DNA of 64,000 bases. Source: Molossus alvarezi. Lineage: Eukaryota > Chordata > Mammalia > Chiroptera > Molossidae. This document shows positions 57,011 through 64,000 of the stretch, one piece after another (within the stretch, counting starts at the first letter, position 1; every line of letters begins with the position of its first letter). The translations under genes and the position numbers were made by a program. Location of the stretch: the NCBI GenBank assembly GCA_037176705.1, contig CM073886.1, forward strand, positions 5,456,001 through 5,520,000. The letters are read 5' to 3'. The notes beneath the pieces are model-generated. The model saw only the letters and a program-made list of their open reading frames with translations. It was not told the origin of the DNA and made no database searches.

Positions 57011-57481
57011 GTCCAGCAGGGGGTTCTGAATGGTTTTAGTACCTCAAAGATGAAACAGAGTGTGGCCGGCCACCACGGACAGCAGCCAGTCGCGCCCCCA
57101 CCAAGATTAGAAGAGACCAGGGCAGAGGGCAGAGGTGAGAGGGCGCTCAGCCCAGGGCAGAGGGCAGAGGTGAGGCGGCTCCACTCCCACTGCAGGGAAT
57201 GCAGGCTCACAGAAGGGGAGGATGGTGTTGCACGGGGTTAACAAGTGTTCACCTCACGGACACTTATTCATCCGAAGCCCCACCCACACTTCTCCCCGCA
57301 CACTGGAGTGTGCAGCCTGGGCCTCTATACAGGAGATGCCACGGTGGACAGGGCAGCCTGGGGTCCCCCCGCTTCAGCAGTGGCCAGACTGGGCCGTGCC
57401 CCCTCTGGCTGCCCCCTCACCCCACCCTGTGTGTCTGCGAGCATGTTGGACATCACACCGTCTGCCTGCAGATGTCGGCTC
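57011..57481. other. GC-rich sequence with a two-copy motif
   Basis: 'agggcagagggcagaggtga' occurs twice at 57119-57174 (about 36 bp apart). Otherwise unassigned. Confidence 0.4.
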
Positions 57482-57764
57482 AGTCACCTGGAAGGGAGGC
57501 TGGCCCCTTCACACCCCGGTCACCTGGAAGGGAGGCTGGCCCCTTCACACCCCGGTCACCTGGAAGGGAGGCTGGCCCCTTCACACCCCGGTCACCTGGA
57601 AGGGAGGCTGGCCCCTTCACGCCCCGGTCACCTGGAAGGGAGGCTGGCCCCTTCACGCCCCGGTCACCTGGAAGGGAGGCTGGCCCCTTCACACCCCGGT
57701 CACCTGGAAGGGAGGCTGGCCCCTTCACACCCCGGTCACCTGGAAGGGAGGCTGGCCCCCTTCA
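57482..57764. repeat. Minisatellite, 36-bp unit, about 8 copies
   Basis: Units start at 57482, 57518, 57554, 57590, 57626, 57662, 57698 and 57734 (last partial). Each reads 'ggtcacctggaagggaggct' plus 'ggccccttcacacccc', with only c.a/c.g changes. Because 36 is divisible by 3, all three + frames and one - frame stay open through the array, creating frames of 196-271 codons that I do not call as genes. Confidence 0.97.
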
Positions 57765-58287
57765 GGCCTGCGGTACAGGCTGCACCTGACAGAACATTTC
57801 CTTATGGTAGCAAATATCCAGTGTTCAGATTCCCAGCTGTATCATAAATGTCAAAACCACGTTTTTGAAGAATGTGTTTGTTTGATCTGGGACCCATCGA
57901 AGGTTCACGCACTGCTGTGTGTCGCTGTGACCTGCCCGCCCCCTCGTTTTCCTCGCCATTTCTTCGCCAGAGGAACCAGGCCATCTGTCTGCGAGTTTTC
58001 CTGGTGGAGGTCCGAGGTTCGGCAGCACTATTTTTAAAAACAAAACGCTGGGACCAGTAGATGCATCCATCAGAAGGGAGTCAGTTCAATAAATGAGGAT
58101 ATGACCACATAATGGAATTTGTAAGTGCTGTGTGATTAACCTTCATCAGACAGAAAGATTCATCAGATACTGATTAGCCACGGGCAAAGCCAGGTTCTAG
58201 TCTAGTACCGGCAGTAGGAGACCCACCCTCCTGGAGCCTGGTTTGAACCTCAGTTTGTAGTGCGAAGGGTCTGGCCGCACCACCACG
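57765..58287. other. Unique sequence
   Basis: 58060-58140 ('atgaccacataatggaattt') may be an old L1 ORF2 relic. Otherwise nothing recognised. Confidence 0.35.
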
Positions 58288-58450
58288 AGACCAGCTCCAG
58301 GTCCAGCTCCAGCTCCAGGTCCAGCTCCTGCTCCAGCTCCTGCTCCAGCTCCTGCTCCAGCTCCAGCTCCAGCTCCTGCTCCAGCTCCTGCTCCAGCTCC
58401 TTCTCCAGCTCCAGCTCCTGCTCCAGCTCCAGCTCTAGCTCCAGCTCCGC
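58288..58450. repeat. Hexa/dodecanucleotide repeat (CCAGCT / CCTGCT)
   Basis: About 160 bp of 'ccagctcctgctccagctcc' type steps, period 6 with a 12-bp alternation. In one + frame (58260-58538) it reads as an almost pure Ser run with Arg, Cys and Phe interruptions. No splice or start context supports coding. Confidence 0.93.
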
Positions 58451-58751
58451 GGAGACAGGAGAGGCGAGAGAGGCGGTAGGGAGGAAGGTGTCGGGCTCAC
58501 ACAGGGGCCAGAGGAGGCTCCGGGAAGGAGGCGGGTGAAGTGTGCTAGGAAGGAGCCGCCGAAGGGGTGACTCAGTGGTGGGACCCTCGCCTCCTGCAGC
58601 CTAGCCTGGGTTCCAGCAGTCTGTCCCCCAGTGCCCTAAAGCACGTGTGGACACTTTATTCCTGACCGCTCAGGCCCTCACAGCCCGGCACCTGTCATGA
58701 CACCGCCGCCCCCCACAGAGTCCAGCAGCCCCAGAGAAGCATGGGGCTGAG
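58451..58751. other. Unique GC-rich sequence
   Basis: No gene or repeat recognised. Confidence 0.4.
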
Positions 58752-58811
58752 GCATGGACATCAGAGGCATGGACGTCGGAGGCATGGACGTCGGAGGCAT
58801 GGACATGGACC
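58752..58811. repeat. Short tandem repeat, 15-bp unit, 4 copies
   Basis: 'ggcatggacgtcgga' repeated four times with ac/gt changes. The minus frame reads a VHASD peptide repeat, an artefact of the period. Confidence 0.92.
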
Positions 58812-60163
58812 GCAAGCTTTCCTGAGACCCTCTCCCGTCTTTGGGAAAAGCCATCCCTGCTTAGCTCCTCAGGCATGTGGCTGGAGCGGGGCTGATGACG
58901 CTCCAAAGGGAGTAGGGCAGGGATGGCGGGGACAAAATAAGGTTCCCCAGCCTGAGCCCAGTGCCTCCTTGTGAGCAAGTGGAGAGACTCACACAGCCCG
59001 GGAACCAGGCCCGCGGCCCTGCGCTGCACTGGCCAGTCTGAAATGCCCACACCCTGTGGCACAGGCTAGCAACAGCCCCTGCTCCTGCCACGACACAGTC
59101 AGGCCTCAGGGTCGCGTGGCCACCGTGGGCATCACTCCTCTGGGTCCTTCCTCACCTCCACCTCCGCTCTCAGCGTCCTCATGCTGCCGTCGGGGTCCAG
59201 AGCCCCGCTCTCCTCCCAGACTGCACCACGCATCACCGCGCAGGTGAAAGCAGCCCCTGCCGCTCCTTTAAGAAGCGGGGACACCTGTTTGGATGCACTC
59301 AGGATGGGTGGGAAGCTGCAGGGGCGCCTGGAGTGTCCAAACTGAATGACGGCCGTCCAAAGCCATCTGCACTCTGAGCCGTCGAGCACTGGGGGTCATA
59401 AAGAGATGCAAGAAATGCCCAGTATGGGTTTCTGAAGGAGAGTTGCGCAGCGGCGGGCCCCCACTGAGCTCCAAAAGCATCATTCCAGGCTGTGTCCCAG
59501 CTCCCAGCTCTGCGGGGGGCGGGGGCTTAGCCTCCACGCACATGGGGACGGGGTCATGCTAACCCTCTCTCCTCAGGCCACACACACAGTGGCTGTGTGA
59601 CAGCCCACACACGCGGGGCCTTTTGCACACCTCTCGGGTGGCAGCCCCCAGACAGGCACGGGAAGGCAGGCACTTGGCCTCTGCCCTCCAGGAGTCCACG
59701 GGAAAACCAAGCAAATAGGAGGAAGTGCCACCGCGTGAATCACCACTGTGAACAGGGTTGATCCCCAGAGCAGCCTGTCACTGTCCCCGGTCTCCCCAGC
59801 CCGTCCCAGCCGGCCCGCTCTCCTCCGTTCGCAGAGCTGGGTTCCTTCCCTGTCTCCCAGGCCCTGAGCCCATCCTGCAAAGCCAGCCTCCCGGGCACTG
59901 AGCACCACTGTCTGTGAGCGGAGCTTGTTCAGGGTGCCTCAGCCTCTCCCCTGAGCACCCACTCCTCCCCGGGGTGCAGCCCGGCACAGACCCAGGCTAG
60001 GGGTTGGGTACCCCAGCGCTCACTCCTGGGCTGTCTCCCTGCACCCCATCTCCTGCTGACTCTGATCTGAAATCCAGGGCAGGGGTGCCCTGAGCCAGTA
60101 CTCTCCAGGCCCCCTCTGCCGGCAGGACTCCCCTGCCTCCCCGTTCTGCTCCCCGAGGGCAGG
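58812..60163. other. GC-rich unique sequence
   Basis: Several frames of 90-140 codons on both strands, none with a domain. No gene called. Confidence 0.4.
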
Positions 60164-60322
60164 GAGCACATCCCGGACCCTGCCCCAGGACGCACATCCC
60201 AGACCCTGCCCCACATCCCGGACCCTGCCCCACATCCCGCACCCCGCCCCACATCCCAGACCCTGCCCCAGGACGCACATCCCGGACCCTGCCCCAGGAC
60301 GCACATCCCGGACCCTGCCCCA
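60164..60322. repeat. Compound tandem repeat, 18- and 26-bp units
   Basis: 'acatcccggaccctgcccc' (18-bp spacing) alternates with the longer 'aggacgcacatcccggaccc' form (26-bp spacing). At least seven units. The minus frame reads GSGMWGRVWDV-like peptides, again a by-product. Confidence 0.92.
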
Positions 60323-62029
60323 TGCAGCCCGAGGCCTGACTCCACCTGCACAGACTAACGGGGCTGCAGGGTGAGTGGCCTAGAGGTTCTGCCCTCAGGC
60401 CGTAAACCAGAGGGTTCCGTTTCCACGCTCTCAGAGGTGGGGTCGCAGCTTGTGTCAACCCCCTTGGCCCCCACGAGGCCCCTGCGAGGCCCCCAGTACA
60501 AGAAGCATCTAAGCGGACTCCCCCAGAGCCTCCTCACCCACGGGAGGGGCTCATACAGGGCCTTGGAGAGGCAGACACAGGCCCCTCCGCTGTCCCCCCA
60601 CCACGGCCACAGTTGCCCCCGCCGCCCTGGGCTGGGAATGCGGAGGTGGGCTTTCCTGCCTCGTGCTGACCGCTCTAGACTCGCAAGTGTCCCCACAGGG
60701 CCTGCTCCCACCACCGTCGGCCACCTGCCCCCACTCTCGGTCAGGGTTTTCTTGGGAAGCATCTGAGTCTCCTCGGGTGGCTACAATCAAGTGCCAACAG
60801 CTGGTGGTTTGAAACACCGCTCATGGACTGTCTCATGGTTCTGGAGGTCAATGCTCAAGGTCAGGGTGTCCGCAGGTTCACGGCCTCTCCGCCGGCGCCA
60901 GGAGCGTCCTCGGCCATTGCTGTCTTCTGCAGCCTTGGGGTGTTCCCTGGCCTCCCGGGGCCTGCAGGTGCATCACCCTGGCCCCACAGCTGCTTCTCGT
61001 GTCCCACCGTTGTCTTCCTCCCGGGCATGTCTGTCCGTCCAATTCCCCTGGGGAATAAGGACACGCTGGGGCCCACCTGGTGACCACATTTAACTTGGTC
61101 ACTCGGGAGAGACCCATTCCCTTCCTGTTACTCTTCCTCTGATCCTTCCTCCAGCCTGTGTGTTCTGGGGGTTGTGTCTGGAATCGCCCCACAAATGCGT
61201 CTTACGTCAGCATCCCCTCTCCAGGAGCCCCGATGTGTGGCACCGGCGCTCGTCCAAGTCTGCTCTGCGTGGGGGCCCCACCCCGGGAGTCTGGAGCCCG
61301 TTCCCTCGGTGGGTCAGCTCCCTCGGCCCGTTTCTCTGGGAGCCTGCAATGGCCACCCCTCTCCAGCCCAAGAGGGTTTTCATTAACCTTTCGGTAGAAT
61401 CGACAATGAGAATATCCCGAAGAGAATTTTAAGCTACAATTTTTTTCCTGCTAAATCAAATTCAAATATCATTTGCTAAACACATATTATGTGTCCAACA
61501 TGAAGGGGGACATACATGGGAAAATCCCCACTGTGCCCTCGGGGACAGAGAAGTTCAGAAAGAGATGGGCACACATAAGTCACGACCAGCAGGCACCGCT
61601 GGCTGTGCCGAGCGGGTGCTGGACAGCACATGGGCTGCCCACCTTCCCTGTGAGCTCCCTTCCCGGCGGCAGGAATGCTGGCTGCCAACCACTCACGCTG
61701 GACCCTGCTGCCCTCGGCCAGGGGTCTGCCTGCTTCAGGTCAAACCCTCCCAGGCACAGCCTCGTGCAATGACTGGCCAGTGGGTTACAGAAGCCTGCCT
61801 CAGGGCAGGACACGGCTGGGGCCGTCCAGGTGCGCATCCGGATCAGCCCAGGTCTCCCCTGCAGCTCCGTCATGGTTCAGGCCCTCCCTCCACCCCAGTC
61901 CGCTCTCGCTCCCCGACGGGCGCTGCACCACGCCCACGCCAGCGTCCTGCGGCAGCACTGCCTGGCCGTCTGTGTCCCCAGAACCCAGCCTCTGACCGGG
62001 TATGAAGGACACGCGATTTATTCCACACG
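60323..62029. other. GC-rich unique sequence
   Basis: No gene or repeat recognised. 60780-61080 ('ggctacaatcaagtgccaac', 'tctcatggttctggaggtca') resembles the ancient LTR-like repeat at 26015 in outline but is heavily diverged. Confidence 0.4.
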
Positions 62030-62490
62030 TGTTCACTGAGCACCTGTTCTGACCTGGCATTGTTCTCAGCACTGGGGCTGTGACTGCTAACAACACAGGT
62101 CTGGTCACTTTCTCGTAAGCAAGTAAACAGCCCCGCATTCGGCCAGTGAGGACACCGGGGGGAAGGAGGCGGTGTCAGCTAACAGTATGATAGCAAGTCA
62201 GGGGCAGCTCCGGCTGCCGAGCGCCGGCCAGCCGGCCACGTGCAGACCCGGGAGAGTCGGGTGTTCCTGTCAAGGGCAGGGCCTGGGCAGGGATGAGCGG
62301 CTGTGTTTAAGGAACGGAGTGAAGACCACGGTGACAAAGTGAGAGTAGACTCGGGAGAAAGGTGGGGGGCCCAGATCATGCAAAGCCTTGAAGATGAGGT
62401 GCTTGCATTTTATTCTAGAGAGATGGAAAGGTGGATTTAAAGCTAGGGAGTCGTAAGTCTGCAGTTTGGAAAGCTGGTTCTGGCTGCTGG
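62030..62490 (+). mobile_element. Ancient interspersed repeat, same type as at 20870
   Basis: 'gtgttcactgagcacctgtt', 'cattgttctcagcactgggg', 'gcccagatcatgcaaagcct', 'tgcattttattctagagaga' and 'aagctggttctggctgctgg' follow the same ancient order as the copy at 20870-21380. Confidence 0.6.
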
Positions 62491-63200
62491 ATAAAGAAAG
62501 GACAGCGGAGGGGGGCCAGGAAGCTTCATCGCGGCGCAGGTTAGGAGTGGCCGTGGCCCGGACTAAGGAGGTGCAGAGGGGAAAGAACCGGGGATCCTGG
62601 GCATGTACTAGAGCCAGACAGCGGGCTCGCTGCTGCCGCACACGGGGCCGTGTGACCCGGTCTGGGCGTCGGCGTCGGACTGGGGTGACCAGGAAGGGGA
62701 AGAAGAGGGGTAGGCCACAGGAGGGCAGACGGCAGGCAGATGGGGTGTCTGGGGGAGGTGACCGGGAACCATCGCGCAGGGCATCCAGCACACGTGCGCC
62801 CGGCTCCCCGGGAAGGCGTGGTGCGGGACCCAGAGCCGGAGAAGTCCTTCTGCAGAGACTGGTTCAAGGAGTGAGACGGGCCCGGGGCACCATTCAGTCC
62901 TACGGCTCAGCCAGCACACACACACCTGGACTCTCAGATCGAGCCGGAGACCCCGCGGGGAAGTCAAGCTCAGAAACAGGCAGAAAAGGGTTCTGCTGAC
63001 ATTTTGGTTTCTGATATATTTTTTAAAGAAAAGACTACATTGGTAGAGCACTTATAGGTGCACAGCAAAATGGAGTGGAAGTACGTGGCATCCCCTCACA
63101 CTCCGGCCCCCAGAGTTTGACACAGCGCCACACACCGGCACCAGGGGTGCCTTTGCGAAAATAGAGGCACCTGAACTGACACATCGTTGCCACGCCAGTC
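62491..63200. other. Unique sequence
   Basis: A 177-codon + frame at 62466-62999 is Arg/Gly-rich with no domain. No gene called. Confidence 0.4.
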
Positions 63201-64000
63201 CACAGCTGAAATAGGGATCACTCTGGGCCATGTCCACCGCTGAAATAGGGATCACTCAGGGCCATGTCCACCGCTGACATCGGGTGCACTCTGGGCCATG
63301 TCGACCACTGACATCGGGTGCACTCTGGGCCATATCCACGGCTGACATCGGGTGCACTCTGGGCCATATCCACGGCTGACATCGGGTGCACTCTGGGCCA
63401 TGTCGACCACTGACATCGGGTGCACTCTGGACCATATCCACCGCTGACATCAGGAGCACTCTGGGCCATATCCACCGCTGACATCAGGTACACTCTGGGC
63501 CATTCCACCGCTGACATCGGGTGCACTCTGGGCCATATCCACCACTGACATCGGGTGCACTCTGGACCATATCCACCACTGACATCGGGTGCACTCTGGG
63601 CCATATCCACCACTGACGTAGGGTGCACTCTGGACCATATCCACGGCTGACATCGGGAGCACTCTGGGCCATATCCACCGCTGACATCAGGTACACTCTG
63701 GGCCATTCCACCGCTGACATCGGGTGTACTCTGGGCCATATCCACCGCTGACGTAGGAAACACTCTGGGCCATATACACCCCTGACATCGGATTCACTCA
63801 GGGCTACATCCATCACTGACGTAGGGTGCACTCTGGGCCATACCTACCACTGACATCGGGTGCACTCTGGGCCATATCCACCGCTGACGTAGGAAACACT
63901 CTGGGCCATATCCACCACTGACGTAGGGTGCACTCTGGGCCATACCTACCGCTGACATTGGGTGCACTCTGGGCCATATCCACCGCTGACATCGGGTGCA
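63201..64000. repeat. Minisatellite, 34-bp unit, about 23 copies, runs off window
   Basis: Unit 'gggccatatccaccgctgac' plus 'atcgggtgcactct'. Marked variants: 'gaaatagggatcactc' (first copies), 'gacgtaggaaacact', 'gacgtagggtgcact' with 'catacctacc', and a 33-bp 'ggccattccacc' unit at 63500 and again at 63703. The minus frames (up to 181 codons) read a 34-residue cycle over three units, which explains their length. The array is open at the right edge. Confidence 0.97.

Noticed and set aside
57222..58037. 271-codon open frame on +
   Set aside because: The length comes from a stop-free 36-bp tandem repeat that keeps other frames open as well. No domain or splice support.
62466..62999. 177-codon Arg/Gly-rich + frame
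   Set aside because: Begins inside an ancient repeat. The composition follows the local GC content and no motif is visible.
63218..63763. 181-codon open frame on - with repeated 'SAVDMAQSAPDVSGGYGPE'-like peptide
   Set aside because: Product of the 34-bp minisatellite (102 nt = 34 residues). Neighbouring frames are similarly open.

Overview
The window is non-coding DNA from a mammal, almost certainly a bat (Chiroptera). The evidence is at least 16 copies of a tRNA-derived SINE whose head reads like 'ctggccggtgtggctcag' with a 'ggttcgattcc' B box (the bat VES-type SINE), together with L1 and HAL1 (ORF1-only 'half-L1') LINEs, MIR, L2, MLT1-type LTRs and MER5. The SINE head points to a yangochiropteran lineage; I cannot name family or species. 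I find no protein-coding gene with a supported exon structure, no genuine tRNA or rRNA gene, no CRISPR array and nothing prokaryotic or phage-like. Nearly all long open frames here are either LINE ORF remnants, tandem repeats without stop codons, or chance frames in GC-rich DNA.

Layout. 1-5.4 kb: unique DNA with a CA/CG-rich alternating tract and three SINEs. 5.4-11.3 kb: an L1 5'UTR-like block on + followed by a large L1 on - (internally deleted, with two SINEs inserted into it), then an old L1 3'UTR. 11.3-17.5 kb: mostly unique DNA, a SINE, a TG tract and MIRs. 17.5-19.8 kb: a SINE next to a HAL1 element (+) with target-site duplications (TSDs). 19.8-26.4 kb: old interspersed repeats and an L1 ORF2/3' end (+) holding two SINEs with clean TSDs. 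26.5-28.3 kb: GC-rich unique DNA. 28.27-29.49 kb: a minisatellite of about 26 units (46-47 bp). 30-34 kb: old repeats, a 168-bp segment duplicated 895 bp apart, an L1 3' end, SINEs and a 31-bp minisatellite. 34.8-36.1 kb: a small CpG-rich patch beside a homeobox-site-rich candidate conserved element, and a 20-bp minisatellite. 36.9-40.1 kb: old antisense L1 fragments and SINEs. 40.1-48.9 kb: mainly unique, GC-variable DNA with MIR, MLT1 and MER5 fossils and two more candidate conserved non-coding stretches. 49.0-51.15 kb: a full-length HAL1 (-) with a 15-bp TSD. 51.25-54.4 kb: a young L1 3' end with a SINE, then an older L1/HAL1 ORF1 relic. 55.8-56.1 kb: L2. 57.4-64.0 kb: a GC-rich region carrying six separate tandem arrays (36, about 6/12, 15, 18/26 and 34 bp units, plus a two-copy motif), the last running off the window end.

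What is worth attention: the full-length HAL1, whose 3' terminus resembles the neighbouring autonomous L1 rather than the other HAL1 in the window; a YY1-type motif about 12 nt from its 5' end; an L1 in which the 5'UTR is fused directly to the reverse-transcriptase part of ORF2; the near-identical 168-bp duplication; higher-order structure in the 34-bp array; and three candidate conserved elements. None of these amounts to a demonstrated new biological system. All family names come from pattern recognition without database search.
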